Assembly (NCBI GenBank): GCA_033964015.1
Contig: CM066912.1
Span: 23,781,605 to 23,845,604 of the forward strand
From: Scolanthus callimorphus
Taxonomy: Eukaryota; Cnidaria; Anthozoa; Actiniaria; Edwardsiidae
Direction: 5' to 3'
Length of the DNA: 64,000 nucleotides
Shown: positions 1 to 10,593 of the stretch, piece after piece
How the letters are laid out: every line of letters starts with the position of its first letter
Position numbering within the stretch: the first letter of the stretch is position 1
Program-made: the position numbers and the translations under genes
The notes under the pieces: generated by a model
Told to the model about the DNA's origin: nothing
The model's input: the letters and a program-made list of their open reading frames with translations, nothing else
The model's database searches: none

Positions 1-480
1 GTCACTTTGGAACTTTGGAAGGACATGGACAGAACGTCACCTCCTGATACCAAGTGTGCGAGCTAATTTCTTGCCTCCTAAAAGGCAATCAGAACGATTT
101 TCTGTTGCAATGCCGAGCATTCGAAATAGATTATATAAAAAAGTGTTCGCCTTATGTCAAATTTGAACTTAGTTTGTCGTCCAGTGCAATTATTAAATCT
201 CGTTTTTTCTTCACAAACTGCAACAGTTCAGGTACATATTGCTTAGGACATGGACAGAAGGTCACCTATACCAGGAAAAAAATTGCTTAAAAACATCAAT
301 TGTTTTGGTAGCGTGTTTCCATTAATGTGTGACAAATGTTAATGGGAATGTTTTTTCGCAATTTTTTTCCTGTGTCGACTAATACCATGGACGATTGTTG
401 CTTACAAGGCCAAAGTGTGCAAGCTAATTTCTTGCCTTCAAAAAGCCAATCAGAACGATTTCTGTTGGATTGTGAAGCAT
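1..480. repeat. Imperfect direct repeat, no gene
   Basis: A segment of about 70-85 bases starting near 53 (shared core AGCTAATTTCTTGCC) recurs near 415 at roughly 360 bases spacing. A shorter motif beginning GGACATGGACAGAA occurs at 22 and again at 246. This looks like an old tandem duplication. No coding potential is convincing; the short open frames have no recognisable domain. Confidence 0.5.
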
Positions 481-481
481 C

Positions 482-720
<239 letters not shown>

Positions 721-1370
721 AAGATGACAGCTCCTACTTATGGGCCCCTGCCCATATAAGGGTCTGAAGCAGGTCACGTGCCTAATTAACATATCACAGG
801 GACGACGGACTCTGGGGGGGGGGGGGGGGGTAGGGGATTTTTAGCCCCCCCACATTTCAATAAGCTCTATTTTCATCACATTTTCACCCTAAACTCAGCC
901 CCCCCCCCCCCCCCCCACCCCAAACACTTTGCCACCAGCCTTGCTAATGAGCGCCCCGGAAACTGTTCCGCCGTCCCTGATCAGCCGCCTAAGGAGCAAT
1001 AAACCCTCCCTTTGGGATAAAATCACAAAGTGGCGGCTGCCATGTGTGGACAGCAGGCAACGGGGAACAAGGACTTTGTTCTTTTTCTCCAATATGGCCG
1101 CCAGTGACGTCACATGCAAGTGTTTTTTATTCTTTTTTATTCTTTTATATATGATAAATGAATAAATGATCATCGCAGTTGAGAAGCAATCTAATGCCTG
1201 CTGCACACTTAATGTGACATAACGACATATCGACATATCACGACAAGACTACTTTGGTGAAGAAATCTAATGATGATCCATTGAAAATATTCATGATTTC
1301 AATTATTTTCTCGTTGCAACATAACGTCCTTATGTCGCTAGTGTGCACCGGGCTTAAGCGATCGCTATAA
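721..1370. other. Intergenic, poly-G/poly-C tracts and a shared motif
   Basis: G and C runs lie near 813-830 and 899-916. A segment at about 1010-1125, with GGCGGCTGCCATG and ATGGCCGCCAGTGACGTCAC, resembles 17805-17915 and belongs to a dispersed repeat. No gene is seen. Confidence 0.4.
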
Positions 1371-1480
1371 ATGGAAGACTGACTGAGAAAAGATTTCAAG
1401 CTTCCAACAGGATTTGAACCCATGACCTCAGTTGGTTAGAGGCGTCACCTCATCCGATCTGGCAGATTACGGCATGGGTC
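1370..1480 (-). repeat. tRNA-like SINE fragment
   Basis: Read on the minus strand, 1410-1420 gives a Pol III B-box-like GGTTCAAATCC inside a stretch shared with 2815-2850, including GTTGGAAGCTTGAAATC. This fits a fragment of a tRNA-derived SINE. No intact tRNA cloverleaf is seen. Confidence 0.45.
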
Positions 1481-1875
1481 CTCGTCATCCTTATTGAAAA
1501 GTTGAGGGGGTGGTCAAAATGTTCTTTATGATGTGTCTTGCTTCATGAATTTCTATATTTGTTACTTAACATAAAATGATGACGTCAGCGCCAACTTGCG
1601 TGTGTAACATTTAATATTCTAGTGTCACGCAAGTATCACTTCCAAAATGTTTGGCTTAAAACTCCGAATTTGAAAACCACGTTGAAACTAAACACGTTTT
1701 ACCTTTAAGGTGTCTAACAGCAATGCCCTCAAAACTGCATCTGGATAATTAGGACTTATGTATTCTTACTTAAGGATTACTTACTCGACCCAGTCCCCTT
1801 AAAAGAATATAATCGTGAATATTTCATGTATTTTAGAAATATCTTCAAATGTCCAGATGACAAGTTGTGATGTTT

Positions 1876-2099
1876 CACCGCCGTAGCCAGAAAAAAAAAT
1901 CGTTACCGAGAGGCAGAGTAAGGTTAAAGGCTGGTTAAAAAACATTCATTTTGGTCAAGAGAAAATGATATAAGAGAATCCATCACGCGTATTGATGTCC
2001 ATTTTTTCTTGTTTTGGTTCTTTCAGTAAGAAAAATAAAATTTTATAATTTTTACCGAGGCGAGTGCCTCGGTAAAAAGGTATGCTGGCTACGGCGGTG
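1876..2099. mobile_element. MITE with 15-bp TIRs and 5-bp target duplication
   Basis: The ends are CACCGCCGTAGCCAG and its inverse complement. Inner inverted parts (TTACCGAG) follow. TGTTT flanks both sides (1871-1875 and 2100-2104). There is no coding capacity, so it is a non-autonomous DNA element. The superfamily is not assigned. Confidence 0.7.
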
Positions 2100-2459
2100 T
2101 GTTTATGGCCTTAATCTATTCATAAGAAAAGGTTTCACAAAAAACTTGCGTTTAAGACTCGGACTTTTTAAAATATGTTGAGAATCAAAAATTTGGTGTT
2201 AAAAAATGTGATAGGTCACGTGATGTGTTGACGAAGGGTGGACATTATTTTTATTGAAGAGTTTATCCATGAAGTTATTATAATGACTCCATGGTTTATC
2301 CATACCGATACCGATCTTATGGACAAGTTATTTTCTTGATATGTGCATTTTCAAACAGAGCTGACCACCCCTATACGTTTTAGGCAAAATCAAGGATTGG
2401 CCCATGCCTTAATCTATCTAAGACAACCAGTATCGTGCTGCCTCGTCCCTAGGCGTCTC

Positions 2460-2655
2460 TATAGACCTCCTCGACTTGGGCGTAATGTTTTGCCCATTTC
2501 AGATCACGTGTCATTCCATGAGTATTCTCTCTTTGTTTGGAATGATTCCACATTCATATATCCTTCGGTGCGTAGCAGAAAAACAAAGAAAGTATACTCA
2601 TGGGATGCCACGTGATCTGAAATGGGCAAACAAACGGGCAAGCCGAGGAGGTCTA
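2460..2655. mobile_element. Palindromic MITE, copy 1 of a two-copy family
   Basis: Both ends carry AGACCTCCTCG in inverse orientation, then a longer inverted part around CATTTCAGATCACGTG. A central TCCTTCGGTGCGTAGCAGAAAA segment is shared with 3876-4065. No protein is encoded. Confidence 0.65.
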
Positions 2656-2699
2656 TTTGGTAGAAACAGAGAGAAAAGCATCTTGCGAGTGTTCTGATA

Positions 2700-2890
2700 G
2701 CGAGCGCGCAACGCATCTTGGGAACGGTTCGCTTTCGCAATGCATCATGGCTCCCAGTCGCTCTCGCCTCGAAAATCACTAGAGCGCGCCTTGCTACAAG
2801 GCAGGGTATCGTGGAGGTCATGGGTTCAAATCCTGTTGGAAGCTTGAAATCTTTGTTCAGGTCGTCCATTAATAGCGAACGATTGCTTCT
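2700..2890 (+). repeat. tRNA-derived SINE-like repeat
   Basis: A B-box-like GGTTCAAATCC at 2823-2833 sits within sequence shared with 1370-1480 in the opposite orientation. The A box is not clear. The element appears partial. Calling it a SINE is an inference from the B box and the repetition. Confidence 0.45.
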
Positions 2891-3691
2891 CAACTGCGAT
2901 GATCATGTATTCATTTACCATTCATACACCGCAGTTTTTACCATTCATTGTACATCTTTTATATATTTCAATACAAAGTCAATGTTATCTTTACTATATT
3001 ATAAACCTTGTAATATTTTTCATATAAAACGTTGTAAAGCGCTATTGGATTTTATTTCTGCTAATCTCTCCAATTTAAACTCACGGTGACAAGCGAAAAG
3101 AATCGGCCGATTCCAATGTCAGCTGGCTTTCAGAGTTACTTAGCGTGGGCGAAGACTCTTCAGGTTGCTTCCCTCGAAATGCATGGCATCGGAGTCCTTA
3201 TACCTACCAGGGCCCAACACGTCTGACAACCCTCCATAGTTCTTCTCGGTGCACAGTTGCCATGGCTTGTTGGGGGTGATGATGACAGAGGCGACGCCAG
3301 AAGGAAATACATCGGTGGTGTCATCGCTGCCATAATCTATATACGCCTGTGGATAGCATATGAAAAACACTGATTATACCACAACGCGCGCGTTTCTCGA
3401 ATTCTGATTGGCTCTCAGCCGTGGGTACATAAAAGTATATACCACGGAACGCGCCATCATCAGCGCGCGCGCTAAAAAGAACCAACGAAAACACCGTTTT
3501 GCCGAGCGCGCGCGCTGTTTTGTATTTATTTATGCCTTTTTGTTGTGGTATAAAAACATATAAGACATTTGTTAAACATATCGTACATTATGCAACAACA
3601 CTAGTAAATCGCGCGCTCTGATTGGTCGAGAGCCATGTTGCTATAAGAGTACAGATACACGGTTGACAAAAATCCTGTTGTTGTATGAAAC

Positions 3692-3862
3692 AAATAGATC
3701 TCGTTTTTTGTGCGTATGTACTGTAATAGATACACAGAAGACGTTACAGAATGTCATGAACAACAGTTACGCAACTCGACTGCGTCTCGTTGCGTAATGT
3801 GTGACGTCATCTGTGTATCTATTACAGTACACACGCACGCAAAACGAGATTTATCTAACTAT
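3692..3862. mobile_element. Hairpin MITE in crystallin A intron
   Basis: The left arm has CTCGTTTT, GTACTGTAATAGATACACAG; the right arm has the inverse complement with few changes. It lies in the intron between the two coding exons of copy A. Non-coding. Confidence 0.6.
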
Positions 3863-3875
3863 TTTAAATAGCCTC

Positions 3876-4065
3876 TTTACCGTGGGCGTAATGTTGTCCC
3901 ATTTCACATCACGTGGCATTCATTTGAATAATCTTTCTTCGTTTGGGTGCTTCCATATTCATATATCCTTCGGTGCGTAGCAGAAAACCAAAGAAAGAAT
4001 ACTCATGGGAATGCCACGTGATCTGAAATGGGACAACATTACGCCCAAAGTAAAGAGGTCTATAG
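3876..4065. mobile_element. Palindromic MITE, copy 2 of a two-copy family
   Basis: Inverted ends run through GGGCGTAATGTTGTCCCATTT and its inverse near 4030-4055. The centre matches 2460-2655 (TCCTTCGGTGCGTAGCAGAA). Both copies are downstream of or inside crystallin copy A. No gene. Confidence 0.65.
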
Positions 4066-4579
4066 TGTGTAATAAATAAATCATAAGTGTCTAAGTCATG
4101 TGAAAGCTAGTGTGAAAGTCATCCACATTGACGTAGAAGGTAGGGGGATAACATCCCCGACCCCCTCCCGCTATGTGTCTGAGGTTTTCTGGCGAAATTT
4201 TAGATAGGTTTTATAAATTGTATTAATTTTAGACTTAGGACATCAAATTTATATTGGCCATACAACCCATCTACTTATCTTCAGGTTCCTACACGCGCTA
4301 AAAGAGAGTTTCCCACATCTACTCTGAATTTTTGACAGGCTTTTGTGCACCGATGCGCACAGCGTTTACATGCCGACATGGTCAGCATGAAAAAGAAATA
4401 ATATTTTATATGTATATAATATATATGTTTATTATATATATATAAAGTCTCAACTTCTGTGCAATACCTATAACCTCCAAATGTTGCTTTAGGTAAACTG
4501 TTTCAGACGCTATGTTTGATTATTATTACTTTGGCGAGCATTGTGGCGTATTATCCGGGCTCTAATGTGGGCGGGTCAA

Positions 4580-4697
4580 TACACCGAATTCAATAATGGC
4601 GCCCAGTTTAAAAAGCTATTGTTCAGGACAGACTAGTCGAGGCAATTCAGTCCAGAACAATGGCTTTTCGAACTGGGCGCCATTTCAATTCGGTGTA
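4580..4697. mobile_element. Short palindromic MITE, possible TA target
   Basis: The arms are TACACCGAATT plus GGCGCCCAGTT and their inverse. The flanks allow a TA target duplication, which would fit Tc1/mariner, but this is only inference because TA is short. It lies in the crystallin A intron. Confidence 0.5.
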
Positions 4698-5724
4698 TAG
4701 GCGTTATGATGGTCGCTTTGGGCTAAAATGTGCCTGAGTCGGGCCCAAAACATATTTACGCCCGCGAACATCAACTATATTGTTATAATGTCACGCAACA
4801 CACCATTTTCCCGCCGAGCACGTACCTTACGCTGGCCGGAATAATTCGGCAGTTCAAAGAGAATCGCTGATTCCCGAGTATCAACATACTTCCAGATCGA
4901 GCCAGGACTCCATTGCAAAGGTTGTTTGCCACCCTTTTGAACTTCAAGAACTGTATGTTACCCTCCTCACTTGCCTCGTCGACGTTTGGGTTGAAATTGG
5001 GACATTTATAGGCGATCCATGTTCCTGCTTTAACGCTAGCCGCGACGAAACTATATTTCGTCAGATCTGCATTAAAGATTCAAGGGGTAGCTGTAAACCA
5101 TCTTTGGTGTAGAGAATGATGTTCACCTCAGACATTGTGGCCTCTGGATTCAGCACACTGTGTACGAAACCCATAGTGTTGTTACTGGTTAAATGATGTT
5201 GAAATGATTTTTTTTTCCATTGAATTTTATTTGTTTTTTTAATGATATATTATCACCAATTTTATAGTATAATTCTATTTTTGGATTTTTTCCATTTTTT
5301 ATTTCCTTTTATTTCATTCCATTTTAGTATCAACTATACGCATAACTGTGTGAACTCGGGCTTCTGGCTATATCTATCTTTATATAAAATTGAGTGAAAA
5401 TTTAACAAATTCAAAGTTATCTAGGCGACCTTTGTTTGTCACGCATTCCATGGAGGATTCAATAAAGACACACGTGAATCGAACGAACTCGGGTTCACGC
5501 ATAGGTCAAATACGAAATAAAATATTTAGCATTTCATTTTCGGAATTGCCATATTAACCTTTTCTTCAAATTTCAGGGCTACATTCAATTAATTTAGATG
5601 CATTTTCCACGAACACAAAGCACAAGTTTGTTCCGACTGGGCCCGACCCTAATGGAGGTTGGACGCGTGTTCTAAAGCTCCGGCCTTCTGCTCTTAAGTT
5701 ACTAATTTATCGGTACTCTTTCAA

Positions 5725-6540
5725 TGTCTATGTTCAAAAAACGTCCTCTGAGTAGTTCGAGCAGCCCAGAAATAAGTCAGGATAAAAAGAGAGCAACGAT
5801 GGAAAACAGGAAGCTGACTCACTCCTAGAGAAATTTGGTCAACTAACCGACAAGATGGCCGAGGGTTTCGCAAGAGTACATACAGATATGGATAAGATAA
5901 GAAACGAGCTTGTTAAGGACGTCCGAGAACTTAAAAAGAATGTGAAAGAGGTTGAAAAATCATTAGAAAACGCCTGGACGGAAATTGAGGAGGTAAAGAA
6001 AAACACCAGTGGGCTCAAAGATTTAGAAGAACAAGTCAACGGCTTATCCGAGGAACTCGCAGAAGAGAGAGAAGAGAGGATAAGGCTAGAAGCATACACG
6101 AGACGAGAAAACCTAAACTTCAAGAACATACCCGAAAGACAAGGGGAAGATTGTAAGAGAGTTATTATCGACATTCTTCGCAAGGAGTTTATGATGGAGG
6201 AGGCACAGTCAATAAAATTCCACGCCGTGCACCGGGTTGGTAAGCTAAAGTCAGGCTCCACGTCCGAAGGCACAAGGCCTAGACCCATTATCGCCCGGTT
6301 TGTGTCGAGAGAAGATCGCGATACGGTTTTAGGCTAAAGAGCCGTATGAATTAATCTACGCGTTATGTGGGTTCCTACGTGACTCAAGACTACCCACGAC
6401 TAGTTCAGAAGGAGCGGATTTGCCTCATCAAAGCAATGGAGAAAGTGAAAGCTGCGGGAGGTCAGGCTAAAGTTCTGGGTCGTCAGTGATGATAAATGGC
6501 TCCTCGTATAACGTCAATACCCTCCCAGAAGAGTACCGGT
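5725..6540 (+). pseudogene. L1 ORF1 remnant (coiled coil, RNA-binding type)
   Basis: The longest open piece is 5855-6337 (160 aa). It begins with a heptad-rich coiled coil (about residues 10-85) and continues into a part with YTRRENLNFKNIPE and a later ARFVSREDRDTV, as in L1 ORF1 (Transposase_22 type) proteins. Upstream, 5725-5854 reads as a lysine/serine-rich N-terminus in another frame, and 6338-6540 reads as the C-terminal part in shifted frames. At least two single-base frame changes have therefore occurred. ORF1 proteins trimerise and coat the element RNA; this one cannot be made whole. Confidence 0.7.
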
Positions 6541-6687
6541 AAGACGGAACCACTCATGACCGAATTATAGAGCTATTTTGGTCATTCAAGTAGACACTCT
6601 TACTTCACTTTTACTTCACTTCACTTTTATTATGTATGCAACATATATATATAAATGCATAGCGCAATGGCTCAGGTGTAGCATAAA

Positions 6688-8589
6688 CTAAAGACCCTTG
6701 ACTTGGGCCTCAAATGCCTCAACATTCCCGTGGATTGAAACTAATGCTTCTGGTAAGCAATTCCAAGCCCTAATGGCTCTCGGTAGAAAACTGTGTTTAA
6801 ATCTATCTGTCCTAGCAAAAGGCACCATGAATGGTTTAGAGTGCATGTGCCGTGAAGTACGCCATGGTGACGTTAGCCCCTCAAGTGGGAGAACTGACAA
6901 GAAGTTAAGTCCCTGGTTCAGCAGGCAGATGGTTGCGGCCTGTCTGCGTGTTTTGAGAGGCTGCCATCCTAGGTTGATAAGGTGACTTGTGATCGCTCCG
7001 GGTTCGTAATTTCTGTAGTCCGCGGTCACGAAGCGGACTGCGCGCCTTTGGACTTTCTCGATTTCGTTTGTGAGTTTATCTGTACTAGGGTCCCAAATAG
7101 CACATACGTATTCAAGAATAGGGCGCACAAGACCGAAATAGGCAGTCTCCTTTGTCCCTTGATCACAGAAGTAGAGGTTCCTCCTTAAGAGACCCAGGAT
7201 TCGGTTGGCTCGACGTGTGATGTCGGCTACGTGTTTATTCCAACGTAGGTCGTGCGTAATAGTGACGCCAAGGTATTTAACCTCTTGGACGGAGTCGAGT
7301 GCCACGCCCTTAAGATTGTATAGATAGGGCTGGAAGTTCCGGATCTTGGTAGAAACGCGCATCGTTTTGCATTTAGAAGGAGCGAAGTCCATGAGCCAAG
7401 TATCTGCCCAGGAGGCTAGGCTATTAATATCTCCTTGAAGAGCCTCGCAGTCGGCTACAGATCTTATTACTCTGTAGCATATACAATCATCAGCAAATAA
7501 GCGGATCACAGAGTCAGGGCTCACTACATCAACAATGTCATTGATAAACAGGTTAAACAAAATTGGGCCGAGGACAGTGCCCTGAGGCACTCCAGATGTT
7601 ACGTCAGCCCAATCAGAGCATGTCCCATTGACCACTACCCGCTGTTTACGTTCGCAGAGAAACGAGTCGATCCAGCGTAGGGTACACCCAGAGATTCCGT
7701 AGGAATTCAGCTTCGACTTGAGTCTTTCGTGAGGGACTTTGTCAAATGCCTTAGCAAAGTCAATGATAAAGGCATCTGTCTGAAGACCAGAATCGATGTT
7801 AAACGCCCAGTCGTTTATGACATGACAAAGTTGAGTCGTGCAGCTCCGAAACTTCCTAAAGGCGTGCTGCGCCGCAGTTAGGATGGAGAAGGCATCTAAG
7901 TGGGCCATGATGTTGGAACATACTATGTGCTCAAGGAGCTTACAAGCAATGCTGGTTAGAGAAATTGGTCGATAGTTAATAGCAACAGATCTATCGCCCT
8001 TTTTGAACAGCGGGCAAACATTTGCAATACGCCAGTCAAAGGGTACACTGCCAGAGACTAAGGATTTCTGGAAAATGAAGGACAACGTTGGGACAATAGA
8101 GGGTGCCACTTCTTTCAGAACCAAGGGGTGGATCTCATCCGGGCCTGCAGACTTAGATGTCTTTAAGCCAGCTAGGAGCTCAGCGACCCCAGACTCGGTA
8201 ACTACAATATCAGCCATCCTTGGGTACTTCCTCTGCATCCAGGGAGTAAACTCTGTGTTTTCGTGGGAAAAGTTCTCACAAAACTGCTGGTTCAAAGTAT
8301 TAGCTTTGTCCATGTCCGTAACTGTAAGGCCTCGTTGTGATTGGAGGGGAGGCCTCGTTTGACTATCCTGACGTTGAGCAGCAATAAATCTCCAAAATTG
8401 TTTGGGATTAGATTTAACATCGCCAATTGCGCCACTTATGTAATCGATACGAGCCTTGTACAGTGCGAGATTTAGGATCTTTCTGACCTCACGCCATCTC
8501 GCATGTAGCCTACGACTGCCTGTTTTTTGAATTTGCCATGTAAACGATTTTTCCTTCGAGTTAGACGACGGAGGTGTGGCGACATCCAT
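6688..8589 (-). CDS. LINE reverse transcriptase part (633 aa open frame)
   Basis: This is the reverse transcriptase of the Jockey/CR1-like element, which copies element RNA at a nicked target. Visible motifs are NYRPISLTS (near residue 205), a GVPQGTVLGPILFNLFIND block (near residue 335), and the catalytic LFADD (near 365). The C-terminus has the usual AIRAWNCLPEALV-type tail. The first ~35 residues of this frame are probably not native. A better match to related elements lies in the third frame between about 8590 and 8525, so two indels separate this frame from the endonuclease frame. The element is long and otherwise free of stops, which suggests a fairly recent insertion. Confidence 0.85.
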   Translation of the reverse strand: MDVATPPSSNSKEKSFTWQIQKTGSRRLHARWREVRKILNLALYKARIDYISGAIGDVKSNPKQFWRFIAAQRQDSQTRPPLQSQRGLTVTDMDKANTLNQQFCENFSHENTEFTPWMQRKYPRMADIVVTESGVAELLAGLKTSKSAGPDEIHPLVLKEVAPSIVPTLSFIFQKSLVSGSVPFDWRIANVCPLFKKGDRSVAINYRPISLTSIACKLLEHIVCSNIMAHLDAFSILTAAQHAFRKFRSCTTQLCHVINDWAFNIDSGLQTDAFIIDFAKAFDKVPHERLKSKLNSYGISGCTLRWIDSFLCERKQRVVVNGTCSDWADVTSGVPQGTVLGPILFNLFINDIVDVVSPDSVIRLFADDCICYRVIRSVADCEALQGDINSLASWADTWLMDFAPSKCKTMRVSTKIRNFQPYLYNLKGVALDSVQEVKYLGVTITHDLRWNKHVADITRRANRILGLLRRNLYFCDQGTKETAYFGLVRPILEYVCAIWDPSTDKLTNEIEKVQRRAVRFVTADYRNYEPGAITSHLINLGWQPLKTRRQAATICLLNQGLNFLSVLPLEGLTSPWRTSRHMHSKPFMVPFARTDRFKHSFLPRAIRAWNCLPEALVSIHGNVEAFEAQVKGL

Positions 8590-10315
8590 GGAAGAGAGGT
8601 GCGTCCGCTGACATATTTAGATGGTATGTTTTATCTATCGAACAAGCTAGAGCCTCTTTAAATGAAAACCAGTTCTCGTCAACAGATTTTACATCGGGAG
8701 AATCCATGAAGAAGGCCTCAGAATGCTGACGCATGTCAGCCCGCAGCTGGTCAAAATTCCCCTTGGAGTAAAGATATATTTTCCTGCGAGGTTTGCGCTT
8801 AGCCGGGGAGGAGCACGTTAACAAGCACCCTATCGCTTCATGGTCGCTAAACTTCGCCGGCGATCTAACGTTCGAGGCAAGACCAGGTCTATTTGTTATT
8901 AGCAAGTCCAGGGTTCTGTCCCCACGGGTGGGGAACGTGATGAGTTGTTCCATGTAAAAATCCCTGATAATGTCTACTAATATCAAGCCCTCAGAATCGC
9001 AAAGTTCCCCGCCATTTCTGTTGGTTACATTCGACCAGTCTACGTTACGAAAATTAAAATCTCCCATAACGTGGATAGCAGGAGGCTTCTCATTGGAATG
9101 GTGTTTACAAACATCACTCAGTTGGTTGCGCAGAGCAGTTAATTCACTAAAGTGTTGATCCGGGGGGCGATAATAACTGCAAAAATAGTGTGGTTGGTCA
9201 TGCAGGAGTATCTTAGCCCAAACACTTTCAGAGTCCTGTGTGTCGACATTTGTACATTGAAGAGGGCTGAGAGATGCCTTGATCGCCAGTAGAACACCGC
9301 CACCCCCGAGTAACCTGTCATTCCTGATTATGGAATAGCCTAGCTCCGGGGGAAACAGCTCATTGTCCAAGATATCGGAATCGATTTTGGTCTCTTGCAA
9401 TGCAATAATATCCGGGCTTTCGACCTCAAGGTACGATTGGAATTCCAGCTTTTTTCCCCTAATGCTGTTGATATTGGCGCACAGTACCGAGATATTGGAG
9501 GACTTGTAAGATGAGGGGCTGGAAACAGGTTGGGCGGGTTGCCTGTGTCCCGGCGATGACGTCATGAGTGGATTAAAGGGACCGGCTATCGCATCAGAGT
9601 CCGTACTACTCTCTAGCATGGAATATTCATTGACAGATGTAAAGTCATGAGATGACATGAAATATGTCGAGGAGAAGTTAGGGAACAGACAAGCACTACA
9701 GATCCAGGTGAGCTTGGAGTTGTTACAGAATGCCTCGTATGATTGTGCAGATTGGTGAATACACATTTTATGGTACCACAAGAGACATTCTTCACACTCG
9801 ATAGCAGCTTGGTTGGATTTAACGGGCTTCGTGCAAACTCCGCAAGGCAACTTGCAAGGTCCAGGGTTGTTCAGATAACCAGTATCCCCAGATATGACGA
9901 GTAATAGCAACAAATAGCCAGATTTGGACCGTGACTGTAGCGTGACTCGACGCGTGATATGAATGTTCAGTGAAGTATGTAAATAAAGACACGAAGTACT
10001 TAAACAAAAGTCCGCTTGGACAAGACACGGCGATATTACTAATCCAAGAGAGCTACGATACGCTGGGTAGGTGTTGTCCTTGTCCTTGATATTATAGAAT
10101 GCCAGCGAAAGGAGTAGGAACGATGTTGCTAACGTGAGTCCCGTCATTTCTTCAGGCACACAGCAGTGTGATTCCAGGCAGACACCAGATAACAATGGCG
10201 ATAACAATGGGCTTAGATGACAGATCGAGCAGAGTAATAGAACTCGAAATAAGTCAACGCAGGACTCAGTAGAACCCAAAGGAACGTCCAGAAGGCTTAA
10301 CAAGGTCTTTAGCAA
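8561..10315 (-). CDS. LINE PHD-finger and AP endonuclease part (584 aa open frame)
   Basis: This is the 5' part of the same LINE polyprotein. Residues 158-209 form a C4HC3 zinc finger of PHD type (CGVC, CEEC, HKMC, CSAC). Residues about 274-510 form the AP-like endonuclease that nicks the target, with ANINSIR, LQETK, a GDFNF block and a SDHEAIG block. The N-terminal ~140 residues are leucine-rich and may be translated leader rather than protein. The frame ends shortly after the endonuclease, overlapping the RT frame by 29 bases. The break is an indel; programmed frameshifting is less likely because a second indel follows. Confidence 0.8.
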   Translation of the reverse strand: MLKTLLSLLDVPLGSTESCVDLFRVLLLCSICHLSPLLSPLLSGVCLESHCCVPEEMTGLTLATSFLLLSLAFYNIKDKDNTYPAYRSSLGLVISPCLVQADFCLSTSCLYLHTSLNIHITRRVTLQSRSKSGYLLLLLVISGDTGYLNNPGPCKLPCGVCTKPVKSNQAAIECEECLLWYHKMCIHQSAQSYEAFCNNSKLTWICSACLFPNFSSTYFMSSHDFTSVNEYSMLESSTDSDAIAGPFNPLMTSSPGHRQPAQPVSSPSSYKSSNISVLCANINSIRGKKLEFQSYLEVESPDIIALQETKIDSDILDNELFPPELGYSIIRNDRLLGGGGVLLAIKASLSPLQCTNVDTQDSESVWAKILLHDQPHYFCSYYRPPDQHFSELTALRNQLSDVCKHHSNEKPPAIHVMGDFNFRNVDWSNVTNRNGGELCDSEGLILVDIIRDFYMEQLITFPTRGDRTLDLLITNRPGLASNVRSPAKFSDHEAIGCLLTCSSPAKRKPRRKIYLYSKGNFDQLRADMRQHSEAFFMDSPDVKSVDENWFSFKEALACSIDKTYHLNMSADAPLFHGCRHTSVV

Positions 10316-10593
10316 GAGGCTCGGGGGAAAATAAATTTCCCAGGGTCAAAATGAACACCAAAATCCAGCGGATTTAGCGGAGCTTGTGCAAGAGCAACTG
10401 CTCAACGCGAGCATGCGCGTTGGAACCCCGAAAGTTCTCAGAGTGCGCTCAAGGCCCAAGTCAAGTTTTGTCAGAGCTTTTCCTCAGAAAGCTTTTATTG
10501 TAATTGTCAATGTTTATTTACAATGTTCTGTTTCTGTGTTCCCACTTTAATTCATTGCCACGTCAAAGCTTAAGATATTATCCTACGGCCCCA

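Larger units (their letters stand above)
3140..5135 (-). pseudogene. Beta/gamma-crystallin gene copy A, frameshifted
   Basis: This is a minus-strand paralogue of copies B and C. Coding exon 1 is 5135-4826, from ATG to a donor AAG|GTACGT. Coding exon 2 is 3346-3140, starting after a CAG acceptor and ending in TAA. Exon 2 is open and encodes a Greek-key half with VIITPNKPWQLC, NYGG and the shared C-terminal LKSLRPR. Exon 1 is 310 bases against 315 in copy B. Alignment by eye shows two single-base deletions (near 5073 and 4951), one 6-base loss and one 3-base gain. The first deletion puts a TGA in frame soon after. In the family these are small calcium-binding or structural proteins; this copy probably yields none. 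Consensus error is a less likely alternative, because the exon also differs by substitutions. Its promoter and leader exon probably lie near 15150-15215. Confidence 0.75.
6570..10460 (-). mobile_element. Jockey/CR1-like non-LTR retrotransposon
   Basis: On the minus strand the element reads, in order: a long 5' part, a PHD-type zinc finger, an AP-like endonuclease, reverse transcriptase and a short 3' UTR ending in AAGTGAAGT repeats near 6600-6635. It sits inside the L1 in opposite orientation. Coding is broken into two overlapping open frames (8561-10315 and 6688-8589). No target duplication could be recognised, so the borders are approximate. Confidence 0.8.

Noticed and set aside
6691..10464. 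A 14-base inverted match (AGGCCCAAGTCAAG) between the two ends of the inner LINE
   Set aside because: In a window this long, several 14-base matches are expected by chance.
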